DNA from: Anthopleura xanthogrammica
Lineage: Eukaryota > Cnidaria > Anthozoa > Actiniaria > Actiniidae
Direction: 5' to 3'
Length of the DNA stretch: 64,000 nucleotides
NCBI GenBank assembly: GCA_964019055.1
Contig: OZ025207.1
Coordinates: 27,003,617 to 27,067,616 of the forward strand
Within the stretch, counting starts at the first letter, position 1. Every line of letters begins with the position of its first letter. Both the position numbers and the translations under genes were made by a program. Positions 1 to 15,000 of the stretch are shown one piece after another. The notes below the pieces were generated by a model. The model did no database searches and was not told the origin of the DNA. It saw only the letters and a program-made list of their open reading frames with translations.

Positions 1-323
1 TTGCCAAAATTTATAAAATCTCACGAAAAGCATGAAATAACTACTTATCATCATATCTTGATGGTTTTAAAACTTCTAGCTTGAATAACAAGACCAATGG
101 AACTGGATTACCAAACTTCCCCTACAAAACCGCCATTTTGCCTGGCAGAGAACATGGCGGGTTGTATTGTTTCCGGCTTAAAGTGCATTGTAGTTGACTA
201 GGATTTTTTAATCTAATTTAAAATTGCATAACCCATTATAACCTCAACGATAGGGCTGCACTTGAGAGAGATGTGCCGACGTTCGAGTTATTCAAGACTA
301 ACTGATATGTGAAATACCTAAAC
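1..323. other. Left edge, presumed RTTN intron
   Basis: No exon or repeat could be supported here. It follows the donor of RTTN exon 23 on the minus strand and is AT-rich, so it is read as intron. Confidence 0.5.
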
Positions 324-2066
324 CTGAAACCACAGCTGCAAACAATCCCACAATTCTGTGCATAGTGACAGCGTCCTGTTGGAGGTCAAACAGCAAGGTG
401 TGGTCAACACGTGCTAGGGCGTGGGTCATCTGTACCAGACACGTGTACATGTGAAGAACCTCACGGACGACAACTACAGCAGCACAAGACAGTGATGGTG
501 ATGAAACTGATGATGGTGATGATGATGACTCTTGTACTTGGAGGAATGACTGCAGCTCTGAAGAATCGAGATGGCTGTGAAGGCAAGAAAAACAAGTATG
601 GTACTTAGAAGGATAACGGAGTTCGTGGTACCTTAAAAATTAACTGTTTGCCCTATGACTCCATCTATAAGCACGATGGCATTATAGGTGGGACCACATG
701 AGGATACACATGAAAAAAAGCGGGTGCACCAATATTTTGAAACTGCAACAATACCACTTGCGGTGAGTTGCGGTATAGCCTTTATCCCCACCCCCTAACG
801 CATACTTTTCCGCCTGCATATGTCTGTGCAAAACATACACGGCACAGTTACGTTACGGATACCATCTGCTGAACCAATCACGGTGCGAGTACAACTTTTA
901 CTCTAGTTATCCAATCAGAATACAGGGACACGGCACGGTAACGATGCCACCGAATTTGTTGAATTCCAAATCATGATAACATTGATTTCGCACATTGATA
1001 ACACGTATGATATGCTCACCTCCAGAATATACTCAGCATATTGCTTCTCTTCAGAGCTGTTATAGTATGCACAGAGTCAGCGGTTACTAATGCTTGAATC
1101 AGCTGAGCCAAGGAACCAACGAATGCTGGCGTCAGTGATGACGTCACTGTAGAAGAGCGTGACGTCAACGAGCCGGCCTCAGAAGGAACGTATGTGTTTG
1201 TAGTGCCACTACTAGTAGACATTCTAGGTGAAGTCATAAAAAATACTTTTAGTTTGAAAATGATTGACTGATGACGTCACGAGAGGAGTGATGGCGTCAT
1301 GTGAGAAGAGAATGGCATCAGCGAGCCGGTCTCAGAAGGGACGTATGTGTTTGTAGTTCCACTACTAGCAGAAATTCTAGGGTGAGGTCATAATACTTTT
1401 AGTTGGGATTGATGACGTCACGAGTGGAGCGTGACGGGAGTAGTGTAATGACGTCATAGGAGTAGAGCGTGACGAAATTGAGCTTGCCTCAAAAGGGTCG
1501 CATATGTTTGTATTACCACTACTAGTAGACATTATAATAACATTTTCCAAATGATTAGCTGAAGTTGGAATCATTCAGGATCAGTCTCATACAAAACTCT
1601 TAGCTGATCAGGAAGAAGGTAGATAACTATGTTGTACATACTCCACTTACCCACTGGGAAGACCTCTCTCATTTAACAGTGGAACAAGTGAAGAAATAGG
1701 TGACTGGGATCCCTGTGTCTGTACAGACGCGTTTGATGACAACACACTTCCATTAGACAGTGTGACAGTACCCTGGTCACCAGGACTACGCGTTCCATTG
1801 GAAACGGGTGACGGAGACTTTGATGCATTGAGGACTGCCTCGGAGGTAACGCTTACAGATTGAGAACTTGATTGTAAGTGTCTGTAAGGGATATTTGAGC
1901 TGGTTGTGGACACAGAGACTGAAGCGGTGCTCTGGCAAGCACGTGAGCTTGTAGCCTTGTGCGAGAGAACGTTGGTTGTAAAGTTGGTCAAAATTGTCTT
2001 CATACGACTGTAGAATCGACAATGATCCATGAGTGCCCTTAGAGTAGTTATGAAGGAAAGAGACTC
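324..2066 (-). CDS. RTTN: RTTN exons 21-23 (last in window)
   Basis: Exon 21 (1651-2066) begins with a helix and continues as a Ser/Thr-rich linker of about 100 residues. Exon 22 (1020-1223) starts [15 protein letters not shown] and ends in a helix with [15 protein letters not shown]; its first half has two decayed extra copies upstream in the intron. Exon 23 (324-574) reads [13 protein letters not shown], a Ser-rich stretch, then [20 protein letters not shown]. The acceptor at 575-576 was chosen because it keeps the long open frame. Exon 23 ends in phase 1, so at least one more exon lies to the left. Confidence 0.8.
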
Positions 2067-3040
2067 CTGGAATAAATAATATAGAATAGATTGATACGTT
2101 GACCAACATATAGGGGATAAAATATTAGTGGGTTCGGGGAGACAGGCAATGATATTTAAGAATCAAGGGTGATGAAACGATGGTATATTCGCCTCTCACG
2201 TCTGGGATTACAGGCTCCATTCCTGTGTTTAGCATCACATGTGAGTAGGCTTTCTTGAAATTGTCCCTTGATTCAAGGGATTTTATCCTGGTTCTCCAGT
2301 TTTCCTCCCTCCATAAAATCCAACGCTGGTTCTCCAGTCCTCCCCCCGCAAAACCTAACAAGCTCAATTCCAATCCCATTGCGAATTATACCCACACCCT
2401 GACGTAAAACAAGAGGCTGTTTCAGGGTATCGATGAAATTGAAGGACTATAATTAACTTACATTAATAATGAGAGTAAATGGTTTGAACCCAGGAGTAGT
2501 GGTGGAGTGAGTAGTGTGATCGTCCGGGTGAGTGTAGTCTTGAGAAAGACTTTGTTGGTGGAGACTGACGTTTCGACAACCTGAGCGGAAGTCATCTTCC
2601 CCACTGTACTCTGAAGATGACTTCCGCTCAGGTTGTCGAAACGCCAGTCACCACCAACAACAGTCTTTCTCAAGACTACACTCACCCAGACGATCTCACT
2701 ACTCACTCCATCACATTAATAATATAACAGTATTTGGGTTCAAGAATTGAAAGCGGGACCTCAGAGGTGAGAGGTGAGTGCACTACTACGACAGCACCCT
2801 TGATTCCCTAAAGGAGCATTTACATATTTTTTAACATGAGTGGTTACCTCGCTCCCAGGGTCTTGAGAAGCACCAGAATGCAACGCGGCATCTGTAGATA
2901 GATTACTGACGAGACTACACAACAGTAGAGTAGCCTGATGGGAAATAATAAACGATGGAGGTGTTAAATGGATTAAAGGGAATCATCATTGTCACAGTCA
3001 ACTTTCTTAATCATCATCATCCTCCTCCTCCTCCTCCTCC

Positions 3041-3074
<34 letters not shown>

Positions 3075-6000
3075 GCACTGATATCACTTGATTATCACTA
3101 CCACTACCACCAATATTCAACACTGAGTCATTTACATCATCATGAAATCAATCAGCTGAATGAATCTCATGAATCCCTTTACCAACCTACAATGACAGGC
3201 AAACACTGCCCTCCATGCTCAATTCAGCTGATAAAAATCCCAAACGACACCGGAAATGACGTATATTGATATCAAGTTTTTCCATGTTTCTTTATACTTG
3301 CCTGTTGTCTAACCATACCACACTCGCCGTCATCTAATATCAATGGCAGTGATATACCAACAATACCCCCTGCCACCCCCTGAAGGGATTGAATCAGCGC
3401 TTCATAACCTTCTACGGTACTGGCCAAGCTAGTTGCTATACTCAGACCCATCCACCGTACTTCAGGAGAACGATCAGACCACAGGGTGACCAACCAAGCC
3501 AGGGCTTGACCGTCGCCGTCATCTTGATGAATCCAGCGTGAAATCCAAGACTAGGAATATAAAATAGACTTAGGAGGAGCAACTCCTGTACATTATTTTC
3601 ACCCTCCCCTCCCTTGCGCTGCTGTGATTCTTATGGGAAGCTCCGCAAGGTCTGCACACGCGTGTACATTTTTGACTTGTCTTTCAATACCTCTTTCTGG
3701 ATCGGTTACGCCTAGCTTATCCCTACACAAGACATAGTCAGAAAAGTAAATCATTCTCACTGATCTCACTATACTCATAGATGAGTTATAGGAGCAGACC
3801 TGGCGGAGCTCTACAAAGAACCAAAAGCAGTACAAGGGAGGGGAGAGTCGGGGAATAACGAAATAAGGGGAGCAAGCGCAGGTCGAGGGGAGTACAGACC
3901 ACTAAAATACTAGAAGTGCACAGGATACCGTACGACCTATGCAGGTTGGAAGAGAAGTGATCAGATATGCTAATAGTATTTCATATATATTCGCACCAGT
4001 GGGACCCGTGTAAGAATAGTGACGAAAAAATGATTCTTTGACAAGAGTGTGTTGTTTCCCGGCTGGATTAAATCATTCTAGATTAAAATATTCAAATATT
4101 CGTACCTTGTTAGGGTGTCTTGTGTCCATTTCTTTAACAAGATGGACCAGACACAGACTAGCATGGTATGTCACGCCTTTACCCATGAATGACGTACTGG
4201 AGCCCAGGCGACCTGCATGGAAGGCTGATACAACCTACCATACAAAATATACACAAATTAACAACCAAGAAACAAAAAAGATGTGATCATTGTCTCAGGG
4301 TTTGTGCTGAGAAATAAATCTAAAATTCAACAAGTGTTCAATGAGTATAGACCCCTTTCACGTGGCGTCAGAGAAGCTCAATTTGCAGGGTTACAAATGT
4401 CAAAATCAAAGTCAAACGATTCTTTAAAACTTTGCCTGCGTGTTTTAGACACCCAGGACAAAAGGAATGACCACGATGAATAATGCATTTTGGTCTTGGA
4501 ATATATTATTCAGTATTCAGTATTCAGTATTCAGTATTCAGTATTCAGTATTCAGTATTCAGTATTCAGTATTCAGTATTCAGTATTCAGTATTCAGTAT
4601 TCAGTATTCAGTATTCAGTATTCAGTATTCAGTATTCAGTGTTCAGTGTTCAGTGTTCAGTGTTCAGTATTCAGTATTCAGTATTCAGTATTCAGTATTC
4701 AGTATTCAGTATTCCAAGGTTTTTCAAATAGCTGTATTCAGTTTTTGCACCAATCAGTTTCGTACCTGGACCAATGACTGCAGCAAACTATTACACAGTC
4801 CCGTCGCGTCTTGACTCCTCGATTGCACACTCCATTGGCTACAAGCAGTCACGTGACCAAGACACTCCAAAGCGCTCTCCAAGACAGGAAGGTCGTAGTA
4901 TGATGGGTTATCAGCGAGGTCAAGATTCAAGGTTACGGCGCGTGCTAGTTCTCCGATCAAAACACGTTCACCGTCAAACCGCCATTGCCTGGAACACTGG
5001 AGAAGACATCTGACAAGATTACTGAAGAATAGTAGAATAGACTTGCGTAGGCTCCTGTAAGCATAAAACAAAGAAACCACGGAATCTATAGTAGCAATTC
5101 TGATCATTTCTTCTGACCATTCACATCCCCCATGTCCACCATTCTGGTCGTATGTGGATAGATCGCTCGCCTCTCACCAATGCGACCCGAGTTCGAGTCC
5201 CGCCAGGCTCGGTGTCGTATGTGAGTAGAGTTGTTTGTTGGTTCTCTCCTGTGCTTCGAGGGTTTTTCCGGGTTCTCCGGCGTTACCTCCCTCCTGCAAA
5301 AATCAACTTCTAAATTCCAATTGGAATGCAGTGAAAGAAGAGCCACTCTGTGGAATCCACTGTTAATTCGCATTTTAATTTAATTATATTATTTTATGTA
5401 GAGTTGCTTGTTGGTTCTCGTTCTTGGTCCTTCCAGGCTTTTTCTCTGTGTTCTCCTTTCTCTACACAAATCATGACCACAATCGTTGTCATATTCATCA
5501 TCACCAGCATTATCAATATTATCTATCATCATCATTTCAATCATATCATCATCATCATCAACAGTAAAAGTCAACAGAATACTCACCTCCGAGACTCAGT
5601 CCCAGCTGGTGACGTCACATTCCCAGAATGCCCTGCTGGGGTTCTTAATAAAGACATTAGTGGCCCATCACTCTGGATGGTAATCCTAGCCATCCAGGCC
5701 ACCACGGTCTCTGGTGGTCGAGAAGGACTGGTAAGCATAGAGGATAACAGTCTTAACACCTCGATGAGTAGTTCATCATCATCGACACTGTTGGGCAGGA
5801 CAAGAAGGTACCTGAAGGAGAGATGGTGTGCGTGGTTAGTCGTGCATCTACAATACAGTGATACCTCTATTATTCATCAACCTTCATTAGAGCTGATTTC
5901 ACGGCACACGGCACGGTAAAGGCGCGGTGTGCAGCGGACACGCCACCGAATGCCGAATGTTTTCATACAAGGCACTGACACGATCACGGCAAGGCGCGTT

Positions 6001-9000
6001 CCGTGCCATAAGTTTTTCATAGTCATACGAAAACTGGTCTAAGGGGACAGCTAGTTCAGTACACGGTTCAGGAATTTTTCCCCCAGATTTATTGTAAAAC
6101 AAAAGACATGACACCCATGTTGGTTGATTTGATGCAACCATCCTGCATGATTACCTTTCTAATGCTTCCTGCCAGTTCATGGTGTACAATTTCTCAATGA
6201 CCATCTTGTCACCCCTGTGTGTCACGCCCAAATCCCCCATCAGTGAAGCACGTATTCTCGTCAAGGCTACTTTGGCTGGGAAATGAGACAATGCAGTACA
6301 CATGACTTGTACATCATCAGCTAGACAAACTAGAACGTGACTGCAGCGAAGTACTTGACAATCCATAGCACTCCAACGTAGGTTCTCCCAATATCTATGC
6401 AAAAGATCAAGATCAAAACAATGGTCCAAAATAGCTATCCGATTTCATTGATTTGGGTGGTGGGTACCGGTAAATACTCCCTAGAAATAGTGATATAATA
6501 AAGCTATAAATGAGCTATCTAATTATAGACCGATATCCCTTCTTCCAACTCTTTCAAAAATATTTGAAAAAATCATCTGTAAGTCATTAACAGATCATTT
6601 AGAACAAAATCATTTACTCTCTGATTTTCAATTTGGTTTTAGAAAAAAACGAAATACAACTTTAGCAATTCTTGACTTTGTAAATAAAATCATTGATGCT
6701 ATTGATTCCGGTAATACTGCCGTAGGCATCTTTCTGGATCTGTCAAAAGCATTTGACTCTGTTAACCATGACATTTTGTTAGATAAACTATCCTATTATG
6801 GCATTAAAAACGATACTCTTAAGTGGTTTGCAAGTTATTTGAACAATCGCTTACAATATGTTTCTATTGATGATGAAAATTCAGAATATTCAACTACAGC
6901 TTATGGTGTTCCTCAGAGATCAATTCTTGGACCCATGTTATTTCTTATTTATATAAATGACTCTCAATTTGCCACTAAATTTGCTCACCTTGTATTATAT
7001 GCAGATGACATGAATTTATTTTACAGTCACAAATCGGTTAAAAAATTGTTTCAACTTTAAATAAAGATCTATCCAATCTTCAAGATTGGTTTCGTGCTAA
7101 CAAATTAACAGTAAACCTTACCAAAACAAAATACATTCATTTTGGCTCAAAACAACGAATGAAAAATGTGATGGTTGACGAGTCAGACCTAACTCTAACG
7201 CTAGGACAGCCTATAAAACAAACTACCAATATAAAATTTCTTGGACTTATTTTAGATGAAAATTTAACTTGGAGCACTCATGTTGACTTATTATGCCGTA
7301 AAATTGCAAAGTCAATAGGAGTTCTCTATAGAGTTAGACATTATGTTAACATAGATATACTGAAAAATTTATACTATAACCTTGTCTATTCATATATTTC
7401 CTATGGAACCCTTATCTGGGGTTCCAATTATAAATCAAGAATCTTACCAATTCACATATTGCAAAAACGCGTCCTCCGAATCATTACTTTTTCTGACTCT
7501 AGAGCCCCAAGTAGACCTTTATTTCAAAAGCTTGAAATATTAAATATCTTTGAAATAGTAAAATTACAGCTTGCTGAACTGACCTACAAACATTTAAATA
7601 ACCTATTACCAATGACATCATCTAATTACTTTAATGATGTACATTTTTCACACCGGTATAATACTAGATCCAAAACTAAAAACAATCTTTTTCTTCCTCG
7701 TAAAAATTTGAATTATGGTCAATTTGGTGTGCAGTATGCAGCAGTCAGAAACTGGAATGACATTCCCCTAGAAATAAAGAATTCTTCATCCCTTACTATT
7801 TTTAAGAAAAAAATGAAAACCTCACTTCTTTCTTTATAAATATAACCCGAAAAATTAATTGAATTGTAAACTTGTAATATAGTATGACCTGTAGGTATCA
7901 ATCACGAAAACCTCCTTTGTTTATAGAGCATGATTGCCTTATGCAATCTCCACGCTTCATACTATTTGTTAATTAGTCCTGGGTGCAAGAGTACCTTGTT
8001 TAACCCTTTGGGTTGTCTCTCTTGCACCCTCCACCTATTTATTTCCGTTTTTTTCAATATGTATTTTGTGTATATGTGGTAAATAAAAACCTTTGAACCT
8101 TTGAACCTTTGTATCACTGATACTTTCAAAATCTTGACCTTTTTTCCAGAAAAGGGTGTGAGCTGGTCTAGATCTGTGCCTGGAGCCGATTTTAGATCAA
8201 AGTGAAAAATGTAAAAATTAATAGTGTCCACCATAGTTCACGCGAAGAGGAATATTTAAAAAATAATAATTTATTATTTATTATAATTATTCATTATTTA
8301 TGACTATCTATTATCGCGCGCCTTGGTTTTCCCATATAATACAATGGTCCTTGGCGCGTAATAGTGTAGAAATAATGTCACAGAAAAGTTGGGCTTCCTG
8401 TGTACTTACTTGTGTTGTTTACTAGGTGATGCTCGACCATCGTCTCCCTGGACAGCACACAGTTTGTCTAGGCTCTCATGCCATGCTAGATTCCAATAAA
8501 ACCTCAACATTGACATAGCTGGGTCCACTTTGAGAGGGTCGGGGTTCTGGGGTGGTGGGAGTTGGTGTTCACTGGTTGATTTGTGTACAGGTGGGTTGAA
8601 TGGAAGTTGGTACCTAAAGGAGATTGAAATTGGTCAACAGACAAACCTTTCTAATAGACTACTTCGACGATACGGCGGTCGTCTTGAATTGCAAGGCATT
8701 ATGGGGCGTCCAGGGGGGCTAAACAAAACAGAGATGGCTGGTAATACAGTCGAACCTCCACTAACGGCCACCGCCCACAACAACCATCTCTACCCAATGG
8801 CCACGAAATTTTGTACAGTACAAACAAAGAATGTGGAATTCAGAGGAACGGAGCCAAGTTTTTATAAGTGAATGAGTGTTGCAGGACCAAAGAAAGCATC
8901 AGTATTATAAGATGGATCCGCGTTTTATAGAATTTGGTTTCAAGGGGAAAAGTGCAGCCGGTTCCAAAAAAAGTGTTTGCATTATGGTGGTGTTACCAAA

Positions 9001-12000
9001 AGGTTTGATCACTGATATTCAAGTCAACAAAATCAACAAAATTTCATTTCGAGTGACTATGAAACCTAATGTACAGTGGCGCCGTGCCGTGCCGTGCCGT
9101 GCCTTGTGATCATGGTGCGCAATTGTTGTCACAGGACCAACCAATCAGAAACTGACAGACAAGGCCACAATAACCACACGGCACGGCACGGCATGGTACG
9201 GCAAGGCACGGCAAGGCACGGCAGCACCACATTTTTTAATAACTACATGTTGTCTTTGTTGCTTATTGTTGACCTCGTGTTGCTGACGCAAAATGTTGAT
9301 TGCACGACGAGTGTTACAAATGATCATACAAGGTAACATACTAACATACCTCTTGACAAGACAGGAGGGAAGACTAAACACTTTTCTCTGACCCTTCTCA
9401 ACAGAACACTGCGCCACTTCATCAAACAGTAATAAAGCAAGCAGACAAGCTGCTTCATAGCTAACTTGTACACTGGGCCGACAAACCACAGAACACATGA
9501 CTATAGTTGTGTACACAGACATTTTGTTCGCTAGGTGACGTCGGCAAGACCAGCTGTACTCTGTCAGCAGTCGAAGAATTTTCAGACAAGGGGGTACTAT
9601 CTCCATACTTGATGAGGGCGTGGTAGGGGTGTGGGTATCGGCATCTGTTTCAAGTATTTCTCTCAAGATCTCTATTGTTGTCTCTTCGGCTTTAAGATCT
9701 AGAACCTCGCTGTGCCATTCGGGATCTAAAAACAGGTGTAAGCAAGTTGCTATTATAATAGTTATCATTCTGCCACTTATCACGTGAACCTAGTTTGCGA
9801 TTTCATTGGTTCTCCTCCTAATGAATTGAGGGCCCTGAAGGGGGTGGGGTGCGGGGTTCCTAATCCTATTTCCCAGCACAAGCAAAATCCCAGTCCCAGT
9901 CATGCAAAATCTCAGTCCGAATTATAGAGTTAGAGTTAGAGATTTTGCAAAATCGCAATCCCAGTAATGGCTAAGTCCCAGTCCCAGTGCATGAAATCCC
10001 ATTTTCCCTGCCCAAAAAAAGGCCAATCCCAGCTCCCATTTTACCCTTTCAGGACCCTCTGAATTAGTAATGAATAATATGATTAAAAAAATCTTTAACC
10101 TTGTAGTATTATTGCCAGCTGTTCAGCAGCAGACTTCCTGATATTCCAGTCCATTGATTTAGATGAGTAAATAGACCAGAGTTTGACTATCTCTGCTTTC
10201 TCAACACTTGAATGAGACATAGGAACATGGGAGTTCATAGTTGAAGTCAACTGATCAACAAGCAATAAATCTCGTAGATTCTCCGTCTGTCTACTCCGGA
10301 ATAAACGATGTCCCCAGGCCTTTGTTTTATCGGATGTCAAGTGTCCAACTACTGCCGCAAGCCCCTGGGTCCTAATACTAGGGTTCTTTAGAAACATTAG
10401 TCTTAGTGCTCCTTTAAGCTGGTCCTGAGCCTTTAATGTCATGACTTCTCCATCAGCAGTTATCTGACCAGAGGTTGCTGGAGAAGAGAGAACTAGTTCT
10501 AAAATGCTTTGGTCCAGGGTGGGGTGAGTACCGATGTATCCCTCTAGGAAGGGTAGGGTAGGGGATATGGCATTAAGAAGTCTTTTCCATAATTGACTGC
10601 TCATGCTGAGTCGACCTAGAAGTAGAGTTTCCAGCAGGTCTACTGCTATTGATTGCACCTGTGATGAAAACAAACACACAAATCAAATATAAAATATCAG
10701 TACACTAAAGAACCCTTGCACGTGACATCAAAGCAGTTCCATTTAGAGGGCAAAACAATATAATACCATGTTCAAAACTGTGTAGAGCTCTTTCCTTACC
10801 TCTTGATCTTCATCATACAAGCCATAGCAGCAAATCTGGTACATCACCCTTACATCCACCAAGAACAGAATGCCTTGACAAACAGTAGAGAGTGGATGGG
10901 TAACATGACTGATTCTCAAAGACTCTTTTACCACGCCCAAGCATTCCTTGTACCCCTCTACCCTTATACTCCTGTCATAGTGAGACAATATCCTAAGCAC
11001 AATGCTATGGCATGACTGAGCTGTACTCGGAGATGTCTCTGATGAACAAGTTGTTCTACTCATTTGGATGGATTGTTTGATGAGGCCCATGTGTCTGTGG
11101 TAGGCAATACTAAGTAAGGAATCTTCTGCAAGACTGAGTTGCTTAGAAAAAGGAATTGAAGATGTCTGAAACACACACAAAGAAGAATGTTATAAGCATC
11201 ATAATTGTATAAACCTTCAGTCGCTGCAACAAGACAGGGGCACATGTTGCTGCAACAAGTGTGGAATTTCTGTAAAAAAATTTGTTCCTGCAACAGAATT
11301 TTGTTCTTGCAACATGTTGCATGAATTCAAACTGGTTTAAATAATTTCCTGCGACCTGTTGCAGTGACGCAATGAGTGAAAGTGGTGTTGTTGCATGTGT
11401 GTACACACGGTGGTACATGCAGCGACTTGATGCCTAGTGTGTGCAGGCCCTATTGGAACCCTGAAACAACCTCTGGGCTGATCAAAGTCAGGCCACAGCT
11501 AACTGACAGATCGAACCCTGAAACAACCTCTGGGCTGATCAAAGTCAGGCCACAGCTAACTGACAGATCCAACCCTGAAACAACCTCTGGGCTGATCAAA
11601 GTGAGGGCATGGCTAACTCACAGATTGAGAGCACGGACTGGTATTCCTTGATCATATGGGAAGACCAATTCTCACCTTTGATTTAGTAGCCTTGAGCAGC
11701 TCACAAGTGCTTTGGAATGACTGGCATACATTATTAGCATGTTGGTATGTCTGGTATGAACTGGGATCCAGGACAGACAGATACTCCAGTAGACTGTCAT
11801 GCAGATATGGGTGTGTTTGACTCAGGATTCCATCCATTGATAGAAGCCAAATAACAGTCACTGTGTCAGATGGGACAATACGACTAGCCTGAAATAGGAC
11901 AACCATGCAGTTGGTTACTATTTGACTTTGGGAATAACAAATTCTAGATGGATGGACTAGCAGCAGCATTACCATCATTAATACCATCATCCAAATCTTT

Positions 12001-15000
12001 CATCATCATCATTAACATCCTCATGCATCACTATCATTTCTTGCATCTTCACCATCATTGTGCATCAGCATCAGCATCATGCGCCATCATGCATCATCAT
12101 CTATCATCATCATCTTCATGCATCATCATCTTCCATCATTGTGCATCATCAATATCAGTATCATCATTGTGCACCATCAGCATCAGGATCATCATCAGAC
12201 ATCATCGGCATCAGCATCATCTTGCATCATCACCATCATTGTGCATCATCATTATAATCATGAATTATAATCATCATATTTATCTGATCTTTATCTTCAT
12301 GTATCATCATCATGCATCATCAGCATCATCATCTTGCATCATCACCATCATTGTGCATCTTCATTATAATCATGAATTATCATCATCTGATCAACATCAT
12401 CATGAATCACAATAATCCTAGTACCATAACCATCAACAACAACAGCATTGATGTTATCGTGTTCAATCTTGGAAGCACTCCCCACAATGCCACAGATGAC
12501 ACAAACCATGTTCAAAGTGAGAGGCTATACTTCTGTACTTACAATATCAAGAGGAACCAGAGTCTGAAGAAGCTGGACAAGGAACATTGTTAAATTAACA
12601 ACTGCTATTCTGTGAGTAGACAGGTTTTGTTCTGCTGTAACATCATGTCCTTGGTATCCACTCTCTTGCATGTGATGTACCAACACTTCACCAAGGAGCT
12701 TCAGACTACAAATGATACTGGATGCCTGCCAAGAGAAATACATAATATATGTGTGACATATTTGAGGGTGTTGATGAAAGATATGAATGATGATGAGGAG
12801 GAAGAGGAGGATGGTGATGATGAATTGGTATCAATGTTGGTGAATATGGTATCAATGATGATGATGGTGATGATGATCACAGTGGAGGTGATGAAAGATA
12901 TGGATGATGATGATGAAGAGGAGGAGGAGGAGGAGGAGGATGATGGTGATGATGAATATGGTATCAATGATGATGATGGTGATGATCACAGTGGAGGTGA
13001 TGAAAGACATGGATGATGGCATTGATGATAATGAAGATGTTAGTGATGGTGGTGGGGATGTTAACAATGATGAGGAAAGAAGTGGATGACATTAGGAAAT
13101 CTTGATGCACACAAACACAAAATAAAGAAAATTGATTGTAAACAGCCAAGCAAAAAGATGAAGAAAAAAGACAAATTTATGTTTAAATGCTTAAAAAAAT
13201 TATACTGTAATTCCAAAAATACACCAAATACATGAACATTACTTACCATTACAATATTGGATTGTGAGCCTTCCTGCCAAACGTCATCTGGTGCAACTGT
13301 CTTGATCAGCTCTCCCACATGGAACAGTAGTTCTACCATGCTTGTAAGTACCTGTTGATGATTGCTGAGGCGACCATTCAAGACTTGCAGTGCTTGAGGT
13401 AGCAGCATAACACACATTTCCTCCACTGCAAGCTGGTTGTACTGCAGAGCTTCCATGACAAGTTCATCTTCCTCATCGCCGTCTGTGGAGCTTGTTGGAT
13501 GATGCTCTGTTGATGAGCTTGCTGATGATGGTGCATCACTAGACAGACAGACAATCAAAGCATCAACTACAAAAGCATATAACATGTATACAGAATTGCA
13601 ATAGGACTTTACAACCCTGGTCAACAGACCCATGTAAGTCCTCATATTTGGATCCCAAGCATTGTGTTGTGGGTGCCAATCAATATTTAGGAAGCCCTTG
13701 TCAACACAAGTGAAGTGAGTCCTTGGATTCACTTGGGTCCTTCAGCAATGTGTTGTGGGTGTCAATCAATATTTAGGAAACTTGTCCTTGTCAGCACAAA
13801 TGAAGTGAGTCAAGGGATTCACTTGGGTCCAAACCAATGTTTTGTGGGTGCCAATCAATATTTAGGAAGCCCTTGTTAAGTCAAGTGAAGGGGGTCCTAA
13901 GATGCACTATGGCCCTTCAGCATTGAGTTGTCTTTGTCAAGTCTTTGTCAAACTCTGTTTACCTTCCCAAACCTCCATCACCACTGCCACGTTCTGGAAT
14001 ATATTCTTCCCCTTGTTGACCAGCAGCAGTTTTCACTTCATTAGACAAGAAAATGCTTTGACGAGATTTCCAACATTCTGAAATGTGAAAAAGTATACAG
14101 CTGTAGATGAGATATCTTTCATAATTCTGTACAAAATGGCAGTACATGTACGTCGGACGTCTGTTTTCTCAGGCTAGGCAGTACCTAACATTGATATTCA
14201 ATAGACTTCTTTAGCTTGAACATAATGCTTTCCCATTTCAAACAATAAGATTCTTTGTTTGAGTTGTATTCATATTTATACATCTGTCTTCTTATGTGCA
14301 ACTGTTAAACAAAGAAATAATACTCTAGGGAATGATACTATTACTGTCCCCATCCTCATCCCTGTCCCCATCCCTCATCCCTACCCTGCACAATCTCCCA
14401 TCACTATTACTATCACTGTCTGGTCATTTTTAGCACCATTTACCTTGGTCTGGGCAAAACAAGGCTGGATCTGCCGTAGCCATCAGTCTGGCATGAACAT
14501 GACTACACAGTTCCTTCAAACAGTGGATAGAACACAGTGGAACACAAGGACCATCTTCAGAACTCTGGAACTCTAGCAATCCAATCAAACTCTGCAGCAG
14601 ATGAACAACAATGATTCATTATTGGCATTGCTAAGAGGGTGTAAACATGACTAATCAAACATCGAAAAATAGTTTGAACCCTGAAACCATTAACCTCTGG
14701 GCTGTCCCTGCTAATCTAAGTTGAAGCATGGGTAACAGAGATCAAACCCTGAAACAAGTTTGGGCTGATCAAAGTCAGGGCACTGTTAAACTCATAGACT
14801 GAATTGGAATTTAGAGTATGGCTTTTGAGGATCGCCTGCAGAAAAAACCATGATGACAGTCCCAACTACTCTAGTTTAGACACCCTTACATGATTTTATT
14901 ACTTGACATAATTATAGAGGAGATTTTGCATGAGGGTGAAAAGTCAATGGCACATGGCACTGTTAGGAGGTGACACAGACACAGTACCAAATGTCCAATG

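Noticed and set aside
411..608. Plus-strand Met-rich ORF
   Set aside because: Antisense shadow of RTTN exon 23.
2955..3269. His/Pro-rich 104-codon ORF
   Set aside because: Generated by CCT/CAT triplets inside an RTTN intron; no splice context.
3599..3835. 78-codon minus-strand ORF
   Set aside because: Lies within a foldback element in an RTTN intron and does not fit the exon chain.
4467..4814. Three overlapping repetitive ORFs
   Set aside because: Same 7-bp microsatellite read in three frames.
11948..13089. His/Ser-rich and Asp/Glu-rich ORFs
   Set aside because: CAT and GAT microsatellites between RTTN exons 8 and 10.
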